A stretch of 19,312 nt of DNA from DATJJW01 sp035491935 (GTDB lineage: Bacteria > Pseudomonadota > Alphaproteobacteria > ATCC43930 > CGMCC-115725). The notes below the pieces were generated by a model, which was not told the DNA's origin, searched no databases, and saw only the letters and a program-made list of their open reading frames with translations. The stretch lies in NCBI GenBank assembly GCA_035491935.1, contig DATJJW010000218.1, positions 1 to 19,312 on the forward strand. Direction: 5' to 3'. Shown one piece after another: positions 7,231 through 14,255 of this stretch (the stretch's first letter is position 1; each line of letters begins with the position of its first letter). Made by a program: the position numbers and the translations under genes.

Positions 7231-8469
7231 CTAGTTGCCTAGCCATTCCGCCACACCCCGGCCGGCCGCGCGGCCGGTGGCGAAGCAGGCTTGCAGCAGG
7301 TAGCCGCCGGTCGGCGCTTCCCAGTCGAGCATCTCGCCGCAGACGAAAACGCCCGGCACCTGCTTCAACATGTAGCCTCGGTCGAGCGCCTCCCAGGCAA
7401 TGCCGCCCGCGCTCGATATCGCGCGTTCCAGACCGAAGACCGATACCAGCTGGATCGGCAGGGCCTTGAGCAGACCCGCCGCATCGGACGCGTCCAGCAC
7501 GCGATATTCCTGCGCCAGCCCCACGGCAACCGGCGAGAGTCCAGCCGCTTTGCGCAGGAAGTTGCCGGCGCTCGCCCCCTTGCGCGGCCGGGCCAGCCGC
7601 TCGGCCAAGGCCGCCTGAGACAGGTCCGGCTTCAAATCAAGCAGCAGTGTGGCGGCGCCATCGCGGGTGATCGCCTGGCGTAAGCCACGACCCAGCGCAT
7701 AGATCGCACCGCCCTCGATGCCCGACGCCGTGATCATCGCCTCGGCAGCAACGCCCTGGCCCTCATGGCTGAAGCGTATGGATTTGAGCGGCTGGCCGGC
7801 AAAACGCTCGGTGAAATGTCGGGACCAGGCAACATGGAAACCGGCATTGGCAGGCTCGAAGGGTGTGAATGCCACACCCAGCGCCTTGAATATCGGCACC
7901 CAGCCGCCATCGGAACCCAGCTTCGGCCAGGAGGCGCCGCCCAGCGCCAGGATCGTGGCGGCGGGCTGAAGCCGCAGCACCTCGCCATCGCCCGCCCCGC
8001 CCTCACCGGCATTGGCGCGGATCAGCACGGCGCCATCCTCCAGCCCCAGCCAGCGATGACGCGGGAAGAAGCGCACCCCTTGGCTCGCCAGCCGCGCCAG
8101 CCAGGCGCGCAGCAAGGGCGAGGCCTTGAGGCCCCTTGGAAACACCCGGCCGCTCGATCCCACGAAGGTCTCGATGCCGAGCCCTTGAGCCCAGTCGCGC
8201 AGATCCTGCGGCGCAAAGGCGCGGATATCGGCCTCCAGATGCCTGCGCGCGGGGCCGTAGCGGTCGAGGAACGCTTCCGGCGGCTCCGAATGGGTGAGGT
8301 TCAGGCCACCCCGGCCCGCCATCAGGAATTTGCGGCCGAAACTCGGCATCGCATCGTAGATGTCGACGCCGAGGCCGGATGCCGACAGCACCTCGGCCGC
8401 GGCCAGTCCGGCCGGACCGCCGCCGATGACAACCACCCTGCTGTTGCCGCTATGGTCGGCCGCCCCCAT
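7231..8469 (-). CDS. FAD/NAD(P)-binding flavoprotein, HI0933/TIGR03862 (BaiN/RdsA-like) family
   Basis: A 412-residue cytoplasmic flavoprotein. The N-terminal Rossmann dinucleotide-binding motif VVVIGGGPAGLAAAEVL spans about 12-28, followed by the family block FGRKFLMAGRGGLNLTH (44-60), in which residues near FAD are conserved. A second domain in the middle carries GGASWPKLGSDG, and the C-terminal FAD-contact block is VCGEMLDWEAPTGGYLLQ. That layout and length are characteristic of the HI0933-like proteins known as TIGR03862. The start ATG 8469 has GGGAGG 4 nt upstream. Most members have no known substrate; BaiN acts on bile-acid intermediates in Clostridium, which cannot be transferred here. 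It is divergent from the petP-like gene and convergent with hpnB with a 48-bp gap. Confidence 0.87.
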   Translation of the reverse strand: MGAADHSGNSRVVVIGGGPAGLAAAEVLSASGLGVDIYDAMPSFGRKFLMAGRGGLNLTHSEPPEAFLDRYGPARRHLEADIRAFAPQDLRDWAQGLGIETFVGSSGRVFPRGLKASPLLRAWLARLASQGVRFFPRHRWLGLEDGAVLIRANAGEGGAGDGEVLRLQPAATILALGGASWPKLGSDGGWVPIFKALGVAFTPFEPANAGFHVAWSRHFTERFAGQPLKSIRFSHEGQGVAAEAMITASGIEGGAIYALGRGLRQAITRDGAATLLLDLKPDLSQAALAERLARPRKGASAGNFLRKAAGLSPVAVGLAQEYRVLDASDAAGLLKALPIQLVSVFGLERAISSAGGIAWEALDRGYMLKQVPGVFVCGEMLDWEAPTGGYLLQACFATGRAAGRGVAEWLGN

Positions 8470-8503
8470 CTAACCTCCCGTGATGCCCGAGCCCCCACCA
8501 ATT

Positions 8504-8538
8504 CCTACAGGTCTTGATGGCCCTACAGGTCTTGATGG
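8504..8538. repeat. Two-copy direct tandem repeat, 18-bp period
   Basis: CCTACAGGTCTTGATGG occurs twice head to tail (8504-8520 and 8522-8538), a perfect 17-bp match with one spacer base. It lies in the 190-bp intergenic region between the divergent flavoprotein and petP-like genes, 34 bp from the flavoprotein start. It could be a recent slippage duplication or a tandem regulator site. Confidence 0.75.
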
Positions 8539-8659
8539 ATGGGCGCCGGAGAATTACCGTGTGCGCCCAAGCGTCTTAATCAATAGAAGCCGACAAGCAA
8601 AGCCGATCCACGATCCGGCCCGACGGCTCTACAAGCGGTACCCGAGGTGATTTGACCCC

Positions 8660-9157
8660 ATGCCCGATCCATCACCCGCCGCCACATTGCTGTTCCTGCG
8701 CGAAGAGGAACTGCGGCAGGGCATCGATCTGCTCTATTTTGCCGCGCGCGACTTCAGCCACACGGCTGATGCGCTGCTGGCCGAGCAGGGGCTGGAACGG
8801 GTACATCATCGCATCCTGCATTTCGTCGGTGCCCGGCCGCAGATGCCGGTGACCGAGCTGGCCACCATCCTCGCCATCACCAAGCAGAGCCTGGGCCGGG
8901 CGCTGGAAACGCTGCTGGAACAGGGCATGATCGTACAGAAACCGGGCACCAGCGACCGGCGCCAGCGTCTGTTGTCGCTGACCGAACAGGGGGCCGCCTT
9001 CGAAAAGCAGATCAATGACCGCTTCCGCTCCCGCCTGGCCAAGGCTTATCGCGATGCCGGCGGCCCGGCCGTCGAGGGTTTCCGCAAGGTGATGCTGGAA
9101 TTGATCGAACCCGAGGATCGTCGCCGCTTCGAGCGTCAGGGCGCGCCCGGTCGGTGA
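8660..9157 (+). CDS. petP: MarR-family transcriptional regulator, PetP-like
   Basis: A 165-residue winged-helix regulator. The dimerisation helix at the N-terminus (about 15-45) is followed by the MarR winged HTH at about 45-112. Recognition-helix residues lie around ITKQSLGRALETL (73-85) and the wing holds TSDRRQRLLSLTEQG (97-111). The order MarR-OmpR regulator-kinase matches the petP-petR arrangement first seen in Rhodobacter capsulatus, where both genes lie upstream of the cytochrome bc1 operon and are needed for growth. That is the reason for the symbol; the MarR assignment itself is firm. Start ATG 8660 has GAGGTG about 10 nt upstream. Its stop overlaps or abuts the start of the response regulator, so the two are translationally linked. 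No ligand can be inferred. Confidence 0.82.
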   Translation: MPDPSPAATLLFLREEELRQGIDLLYFAARDFSHTADALLAEQGLERVHHRILHFVGARPQMPVTELATILAITKQSLGRALETLLEQGMIVQKPGTSDRRQRLLSLTEQGAAFEKQINDRFRSRLAKAYRDAGGPAVEGFRKVMLELIEPEDRRRFERQGAPGR

Positions 9158-9903
9158 CGATGACTGGAACCGGCGGCACCGTCGCAACCCCATCCGCTGG
9201 CCCGGCCGAGCAGAGCCATCTGCTGCTGGTCGATGACGACGCCCGGCTGCGCGCCGTGCTGCGCCGCTATCTGGAACGCAATCAGTTCCGCATCACCGAG
9301 GCCGCATCCGCCGCCGAGGCGCGCAAGCGCCTGGGGAGCTTCGCCTTCGATCTGGTCGTGCTCGACGTCATGATGCCCGGCGAAAGCGGGCTCGACATGC
9401 TGGCAGACCTGCGCCGGACCAATGCGGTGCCGGTGCTGATGCTGACCGCGATGGCCGAGACGCGCGACCGTATCAACGGGCTGGAGCGCGGTGCCGATGA
9501 CTATCTGGCCAAGCCCTTCGAGCCGCGCGAACTGCTGCTGCGCATCCGCAGCATCCTGATGCGCGTGACCGCCGCCCAGCCGCCCAAACCCTTACCGCAG
9601 AAGCCCGATCCCGCCATCCGGCTCGGCGCCTGCCGTTTCGATCCCGTGCGCCAGGAGCTGACACGCGACGGCGTCGTGCAGCATTTGACCAGCGCCGAGA
9701 CGGCCTTGCTGGCCGTGCTGGCGGCGAAGCCCGGCGAGCCTCTGTCGCGCGATGCGCTCAATGCGCAAGGCATCGCCGCCGGCAACGAGCGCACCATCGA
9801 CGTGCAGATCACCCGGCTGCGGCGCAAGATCGAGGACGATCCGAAATTCCCCCGCTATCTCCAGACCGTTCGTGGCATCGGCTATGTCCTCAAGCCCGAT
9901 TGA
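9154..9903 (+). CDS. petR: OmpR-family response regulator, PetR-like
   Basis: A two-domain DNA-binding response regulator (249 residues from GTG 9154). The receiver domain (about 22-138) has the acidic pocket VDDD (26-29), phosphoacceptor Asp71 in VVLDVMMPG, Thr98 in MLTAM and Lys120 in LAKPF. An OmpR/PhoB winged helix occupies about 150-247, ending with the usual TVRGIGYVLKPD. GTG 9154 overlaps the petP stop as GTGA; ATG 9160, two codons on, is an equally possible start with a 2-nt gap. Its last codons contain the start of the kinase gene. With the kinase it forms a classical two-component system. A PetR role in respiratory gene control is inferred from the petP-petR order and similarity, not shown here. 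Confidence 0.9.
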   Translation: MTMTGTGGTVATPSAGPAEQSHLLLVDDDARLRAVLRRYLERNQFRITEAASAAEARKRLGSFAFDLVVLDVMMPGESGLDMLADLRRTNAVPVLMLTAMAETRDRINGLERGADDYLAKPFEPRELLLRIRSILMRVTAAQPPKPLPQKPDPAIRLGACRFDPVRQELTRDGVVQHLTSAETALLAVLAAKPGEPLSRDALNAQGIAAGNERTIDVQITRLRRKIEDDPKFPRYLQTVRGIGYVLKPD

Positions 9904-11299
9904 GCGGCCGGCACCGCCAAGGGATCTGATCCGGCCACGCCGGCGCCTGCCCTGGCGCGGCTGGCGCTGGCAGATCAAGGACCTGCTGCCGCGCACATTG
10001 TTCGGCCGCGCGGTGCTGATCCTGGTGACGCCGCTGGTGCTGGTGCAGATCGTCACCACCTGGATCTTCTACGACCGGCTGTGGGACACGGTGACCCATC
10101 GCCTGGCGACCGGCGTGGTCGGCGACATCGCACTTGTCATCGACACGCGGCCACCGGCCAGCGAGCCCGCCGCGCTGTCGCGATTCTTGGTCCGGGCCAG
10201 CAGCACGACGGGCTTGCGCTTCGATTTCGATCCGGCGGCACATGGTCTCAGTCATGAAACACAGGAACACCAGCGCGACCTGCTTAGCACCAACCGGCTG
10301 ATCGAGCCGCAGCTGACATCCGTGCTGGAGGAGACGATCCACCATCCCCTTCGGCTGACGACGCTGGATAATGGCAAGGAATTCCTCGTCGCCGTCAGCC
10401 TGCATGACGGGGTGCTGAAGACGGTCATATCGCGCGACCGGCTCTGGACCTCGACGACCTATATCCTGCTGCTGTGGATGTTCGGCACGGCGCTGATCAC
10501 CTTCACCGTCGCCACCATCTTCATGCGCAACCAAATCCGCTCGCTGCGGCGCCTGGCGAGTGCCGCCGAAGCCTTTGGCAAGGGACGCGATGTCGGCAAT
10601 TTCCGGCTGGAGGGTGCCGCCGAGGTACGCCAGGCGGCGGCGGCCTTCCAGAACATGCGCGACCGCATCCAGCGCTTCATCAGCCAGCGTACCGAGATGC
10701 TGGCCGGCGTCAGCCACGATCTGCGCACGCCGCTCACGCGCATGAAGCTGGAACTGGAATTGCTGGGCGATGGCGAGGATATCCAGGGTCTGAAATCCGA
10801 CGTCGCCGAGATGGAACGCATGATTGCGGGCTATCTCGATTTCATGCGTGGCGAAGGGGCCGAACAGGTGGCGGCGGTGGACATCATGGAGGTGGTCCAG
10901 CTCGTCGTTGCCAATGCCCAGCGCGCCGGCACCGAGATCACGCTGACCGGCGCCGCGACCGAACACCTCCCCTTACGCCGCGACGCGATCCAGCGGGTGC
11001 TGGCCAATCTGGTCGGCAATGCCGGCCGCTACGGCAGCCATGTCTGGGTCACGGTCCTGCCCGGCCGCAGCGGCGTCGAGGTCTGGGTCGAAGATGACGG
11101 GCCTGGCATCCCGGAGGAGCTGCGCGAAGCGGTGTTCCAGCCCTTCTTCCGCGTCGACGCCTCGCGCAATGTAGAAACCGGCGGCACCGGCCTCGGCCTC
11201 ACCATCGCGCGCAGCATCGCCCGCGGCCATGGCGGCGACCTGACCCTCGACACCTCGCCCCAGGGCGGGCTCAGGGCGAGGCTCTACCTGCCGCGCTGA
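9884..11299 (+). CDS. EnvZ-like membrane sensor histidine kinase
   Basis: A 471-residue sensor kinase. An Arg-rich cytoplasmic N-terminus is followed by TM1 (about 41-63), a periplasmic loop of some 125 residues (about 64-191), TM2 (192-213) and a HAMP linker (about 214-266). The dimerisation/phosphoacceptor helix holds His278 in GVSHDLRTPLTRMKLELELL. The ATPase domain shows the N box (Asn379 in NLVGNAGRYG), DDGPGI (404-409) and GGTGLGL (433-439). The short H-box with LTRMKLELELL is typical of EnvZ-type kinases. Start ATG 9884 lies 20 bp inside petR in another frame; the open frame extends further back, but only within petR. It is the expected partner of the PetR-like regulator. The periplasmic loop has no recognised sensor fold, so the stimulus is unknown. 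Confidence 0.9.
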   Translation: MSSSPIERPAPPRDLIRPRRRLPWRGWRWQIKDLLPRTLFGRAVLILVTPLVLVQIVTTWIFYDRLWDTVTHRLATGVVGDIALVIDTRPPASEPAALSRFLVRASSTTGLRFDFDPAAHGLSHETQEHQRDLLSTNRLIEPQLTSVLEETIHHPLRLTTLDNGKEFLVAVSLHDGVLKTVISRDRLWTSTTYILLLWMFGTALITFTVATIFMRNQIRSLRRLASAAEAFGKGRDVGNFRLEGAAEVRQAAAAFQNMRDRIQRFISQRTEMLAGVSHDLRTPLTRMKLELELLGDGEDIQGLKSDVAEMERMIAGYLDFMRGEGAEQVAAVDIMEVVQLVVANAQRAGTEITLTGAATEHLPLRRDAIQRVLANLVGNAGRYGSHVWVTVLPGRSGVEVWVEDDGPGIPEELREAVFQPFFRVDASRNVETGGTGLGLTIARSIARGHGGDLTLDTSPQGGLRARLYLPR

Positions 11300-11300
11300 A

Positions 11301-11425
11301 CTACCAATTGCCGTCGATGACGCGCTTGAGGCCAGCCTGAACGGGACGCATGTCACGTCGCGAAAGACCAGGAACAGCCCGACCGCGGCCAATGACAGAC
11401 CCAGCGAGATGTCGAGGTCGCCCTA
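11301..11425 (-). pseudogene. Possible frameshifted 3' remnant of a small membrane-protein gene
   Basis: Downstream of ggt on the same strand, one frame reads DLDISLGLSLAAVGLFLVFR, a hydrophobic segment with GC-rich third positions. About 11350 the coding character moves to another frame that reads RPVQAGLKRVIDGNW and then meets TAG (11303-11301). Joined, they look like the C-terminus of a membrane protein broken by one frameshift, with nothing left upstream because ggt ends at 11450. I do not recognise the family. This is a weak call on codon bias and protein-like sequence alone. Confidence 0.22.
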
Positions 11426-11441
11426 TACGCCGTCTTGTCTT

Positions 11442-11458
11442 GGGTATTTTCAATACCC
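11442..11458. terminator. Short hairpin at the end of ggt
   Basis: GGGTATT (11442-11448) and AATACCC (11452-11458) pair perfectly around a 3-nt loop, and the ggt stop codon (11452-11450) lies in the stem-loop. It could stabilise or end the ggt transcript. There is no T-run after it on the minus strand. Confidence 0.35.
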
Positions 11459-13174
11459 TGCGGCGGCGCCGGCCGGGCGGCGATCGTCATTGGCGCCGAA
11501 CAGGACGCGGGCGCCAGCGTGGTTACGGCCGACCACAATCCCTTCCGCATCGCCCCATTGCCCATGATCCTCGATGTCGTAGCCCATGGTCTCGAGCTCG
11601 GCCGTGGCTTTGTCCGACAAGGCGCCGGACTCGATTTCGACGATATCGGGCAACCATTGGTGATGCAGGCGCGGCGCGTCGATCGCCTGGGCGATATTCA
11701 TGTGGTGGTCGATGACGTTGAGCATCGCCTCGAGCGTGATGGTGATGATGCGCGAGCCGCCCGGGCTGCCGATGACCATGAAGACCTGGCCGTCCTTCAT
11801 GACGATGGTCGGGCTCATCGAGCTCAAGGGGCGCTTGCCGGGCTCGATCTTGTCCGGCGTACCCTGGACTAGGCCGAACAGATTGGGCGCCATCGGCTTG
11901 GCGCTGAAATCGTCCATCTCGTCATTGAGGAAGAAACCGGTATGCCCGGCGATCACCTTGGCACCGAGCAGCGCGTTGATCGTGTAGGTCATCGACACGG
12001 CGTTGCCTTGGGCGTCGACGATCGAAACATGGGTGGTCTCGTTGCCCTCATGCAGCGGCTGGCCGGGCTTGAGGGTGGATGACGGTGTCGCCCGGCCAGG
12101 CAGGATCGCCCGGCGGATATCCCTCTCATGGGCCGGCGAGAGCAGCGCGGCTACCGGATTGGACACGAAATCCGGATCGCCCAAGCGGAAATTGCGGTCG
12201 AGATAGGCCCGGCGCATCGCCTCGACCATCAGATGCACAGGTTCGGCCGCGTGGAACGGCATGGTCTCCAGATGATAGGGCGCCAGCACGCCCAGGATCT
12301 CGCACAATGTCGTGCCGCCGGAACTGGGTGGCGGCGCCGAAACGACGCGATAGCCGTGATAGGCGCAGGTGATGGGGGCCGTATCGGCGACCGTGTAGCT
12401 TGCGAGATCCTTGAGCTGGAGGATGCCGCCATCGGCCTTTGACGCCGCGACGATAGCCGCGGCGATCGGCCCTTTGTAGAAGGCGTCGGCTCCCTGCTCC
12501 TCGATCAGCCTCAGACTGGCCGCAAGCTCCGGCTGCTTGATCCGGCCGCCGACTTTCCAGGGCCTGCCATGGTCAAGGAAGATGCCGGCGACGTTCTTGT
12601 CCTGGGCAAAGCGCCTGGTCGCAAGATCGAGGATGTCGACATCGCCCTGCACCAGCACATAGCCCTTCTCGGCCAATTCGATAGCCGGCGCCATGACCTG
12701 GGCACGGCTCATCGTTCCGTAGCGCCGCAGCATGGTGTCGAGCCCCATCACCGTGCCGGGGACGGCGACAGCCTTGTAGCCGTCGAGGCTGAGCCGCGGC
12801 ACGATATCGCCATGACGGTCGAGGAACATGTCGGCCGTCGCGGCCAGTGGCGCCTTCTCGCGGAAATCGATGAAGCGGTCTTGGCCAGCATGCGGGCCGG
12901 CGGCGAAATGCAGGGTCGCGAAGCCGCCGCCGCCGATATTGCCGCAACAGGGATGGACGACGGCCAGCGCGTAGCCCACCGCGACCGCCGCATCGACGGC
13001 GTTACCGCCACGGCGCAGGATGTCGGCGCCGATCTCGGAGGCATAGTGCTGGGCGCTGGCGACCATGCCATGGGTGGCCTGGACCGGCTGATTTCCCTCG
13101 CTCGTATGAGCTGAGGCCATCCATGGCGCAAGCAACAGCGCCGCCATGGCGAGAAGGCGGTGCGTCCCGGTCAC
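11450..13174 (-). CDS. ggt: Periplasmic gamma-glutamyltransferase (glutathione hydrolase)
   Basis: A 574-residue Ntn hydrolase precursor that splits glutathione and other gamma-glutamyl compounds in the periplasm. The signal peptide is about 1-22 (ending ASA). The large-subunit part shows GGNAVDAAVA (57-66), HPCCGNIGGGGF (74-85) and DFREKAP (103-109), with Arg105 at the position of the glutamate-binding Arg of E. coli. Autocleavage should occur before Thr380 in GNETTHVSIVD, making Thr380 the N-terminal nucleophile of the small subunit. The small subunit then shows NDEMDDFSAKP, LSSMSPTIV and GSPGGSRII and ends normally at GAAAGY. The start is GTG 13174; the next choice, ATG 13147, would remove the charged part of the signal. 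No clear Shine-Dalgarno site precedes GTG. Instead it is the last in-phase unit of a 17-bp GTGA repeat array that links it to the upstream gene. Confidence 0.92.
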   Translation of the reverse strand: MTGTHRLLAMAALLLAPWMASAHTSEGNQPVQATHGMVASAQHYASEIGADILRRGGNAVDAAVAVGYALAVVHPCCGNIGGGGFATLHFAAGPHAGQDRFIDFREKAPLAATADMFLDRHGDIVPRLSLDGYKAVAVPGTVMGLDTMLRRYGTMSRAQVMAPAIELAEKGYVLVQGDVDILDLATRRFAQDKNVAGIFLDHGRPWKVGGRIKQPELAASLRLIEEQGADAFYKGPIAAAIVAASKADGGILQLKDLASYTVADTAPITCAYHGYRVVSAPPPSSGGTTLCEILGVLAPYHLETMPFHAAEPVHLMVEAMRRAYLDRNFRLGDPDFVSNPVAALLSPAHERDIRRAILPGRATPSSTLKPGQPLHEGNETTHVSIVDAQGNAVSMTYTINALLGAKVIAGHTGFFLNDEMDDFSAKPMAPNLFGLVQGTPDKIEPGKRPLSSMSPTIVMKDGQVFMVIGSPGGSRIITITLEAMLNVIDHHMNIAQAIDAPRLHHQWLPDIVEIESGALSDKATAELETMGYDIEDHGQWGDAEGIVVGRNHAGARVLFGANDDRRPAGAAAGY

Positions 13175-13259
13175 GACCGCCGCTTCGTCACTGCCTTCTC
13201 CCGGTCACTGCCCTCTCCCGGTCACTGTCCCCTCCGAGTCACTGTCCCCTCCGAGTCAC
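13158..13259 (-). repeat. Six-unit 17-bp tandem array with GTGA in every unit
   Basis: On the minus strand, units begin with GTGAC at 13259, 13242, 13225, 13208, 13191 and 13174, exactly 17 bp apart. The first two are identical (GTGACTCGGAGGGGACA), the next two differ at a few sites (GTGACCGGGAGAGGGCA and GTGACCGGGAGAAGGCA), and the last two have drifted. The TGA of the first unit is the stop codon of the upstream gene, and the GTG of the sixth is the ggt start. Units 1-4 contain purine-rich GGAGG/GGGAG Shine-Dalgarno-like bases. Confidence 0.9.
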
Positions 13260-14143
13260 TGCCCGGCAGGCTTGGGCGCGGGCGAATTGGGCGCGGGCGA
13301 TTTGGACGCTGGCGAACTGGGCACCGCCGCGCCAGCCGCAGGGGCACTGGGTGCCGGCGTCGCCGCTGGTACCTTTGCCGGAGGTACTATCTGGGCCGGC
13401 GCCGTGGACGGGATCGTTGTCGGCTGCGCCGTCGGCGGCTGTCCCGCTACGCTAGGCTTCGCCGTGGTGGCCGAACCGGCGGCTGGCGCGTTGGTCGATT
13501 GTGTAGCAGGGGCCGGCGTAGCAGAGGCAGGCGCCCCAGCGGACGGGGACGGCGCGGCGTTGGCCTGCTGGCAGGGATGGCCGTTGTTGCGCGTGTCGCA
13601 GGCCCAGACATTCTGCAGATAGGCCAGCGCATATTTGGTCGTGGCCGGGCTGGGCTTCGTCCGCGACGAAAAATGCACATTGTACAGGCTGTCATTGCCG
13701 GCGATCAGCTTCATCCACATGCTCTCGGGCTTGTGGGTGTTGCTGTTCAGCGGGCAGTAGAACTGCCAGATCGCGATAGGGTAGCCATTGTCCAGGCTTC
13801 CGCTCAGCTTCTTCGCCTCACCGCCCTTGCAGGCTTTCTTCCATTTGGTGCCGAGGATCTGGGCGAACTTGTCCGGGTCGTATTTCGGCATGCCGTGATA
13901 GACCTGGGTCGTAATCATCTGCGTCCAGTTGGCCGTCGTCTCCTTCTTGGGCAGGAAGGTCGACAGGTTCATGCCGCTATCATCGATGGTGCCGCCCGGC
14001 TTGAAGTTGTCCGGGATCGGCGCCAGCAAATTCTCGCCCGGCTGCAGCGACTGCGCAGCCGCGTGGCCAATCATCGTGTGGCCGGCCATATGGAGCCAGG
14101 GCGACACAAGCAGCGCCAGCGCGACACGCGATCGTTTCATCAT
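13256..14143 (-). CDS. Secreted protein of unknown function with Pro/Ala-rich tail
   Basis: A 295-residue exported protein I cannot assign to a named family. Start ATG 14143 (followed by a second ATG) has AAGGAAA about 7 nt upstream. Residues 1-30 are a signal peptide ending near GHAAA. Residues about 37-195 form a compact domain. It opens with GENLLAPIPDNFKPG, includes a WTQMITTQVYHG segment resembling a motif in uncharacterised periplasmic proteins of proteobacteria, and has four cysteines that could form disulfides. From about 200 to the end the protein is low-complexity Pro, Ala, Ser and Thr, closing with three SPAxx pentapeptides. Such tails often act as flexible periplasmic or cell-envelope linkers. 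Its stop codon lies in the first unit of the GTGA array that leads to ggt, so the two are probably cotranscribed. Confidence 0.75.
   Translation of the reverse strand: MMKRSRVALALLVSPWLHMAGHTMIGHAAAQSLQPGENLLAPIPDNFKPGGTIDDSGMNLSTFLPKKETTANWTQMITTQVYHGMPKYDPDKFAQILGTKWKKACKGGEAKKLSGSLDNGYPIAIWQFYCPLNSNTHKPESMWMKLIAGNDSLYNVHFSSRTKPSPATTKYALAYLQNVWACDTRNNGHPCQQANAAPSPSAGAPASATPAPATQSTNAPAAGSATTAKPSVAGQPPTAQPTTIPSTAPAQIVPPAKVPAATPAPSAPAAGAAVPSSPASKSPAPNSPAPKPAGQ
13272..13316 (-). repeat. 15-bp tandem coding repeat (SPAxx pentapeptides)
   Basis: Three 15-bp units (plus-strand TTGGGCGCGGGCGAA, then two variants) encode SPASK, SPAPN and SPAPK near the C-terminus of the secreted protein. They lie just 12 bp from the 17-bp array, but the two periods and sequences differ. 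Confidence 0.75.
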
Positions 14144-14207
14144 TGTCCGTTTCCTTCCTTGGCCCCAAGGCTTTTGCTTATGCCGCCCCGGTTTCGCCTC
14201 GTGCGAT

Positions 14208-14235
14208 CATACGAATGGCATACGACCGATATGCC
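14208..14235. promoter_or_regulatory. Direct and inverted repeats upstream of the secreted-protein gene
   Basis: CATACGA occurs at 14208-14214 and again at 14219-14225, 11 bp apart. The second copy also lies in an inverted repeat GGCATA (14217-14222) / TATGCC (14230-14235). The site is 65 bp or more upstream of the secreted-protein start and just past the coaD stop. It is a reasonable operator candidate or a coaD-end hairpin. Confidence 0.3.
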
Positions 14236-14255
14236 CAAAGTCGTCTAGGCAGGCT

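Noticed and set aside
9890..10966. A 358-codon minus-strand frame opposite the histidine kinase
   Set aside because: Mirror frame of an unmistakable kinase with all ATPase boxes; no motif of its own.
13158..13259. CRISPR-like array
   Set aside because: Units are 17 bp head to tail with no spacers; it is a simple tandem repeat tied to gene starts and stops.
14157..14170. CCTTGGCCCCAAGG as a terminator or riboswitch before the secreted-protein gene
   Set aside because: The stem is only 5 bp with a 4-nt loop and no supporting structure; too weak to call.
13160..14248. A 362-codon plus-strand frame opposite the secreted-protein gene
   Set aside because: Extremely Arg/Gly-rich sequence that mirrors the Pro/Ala-rich tail on the other strand. 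The minus-strand gene has the signal peptide and ribosome site.
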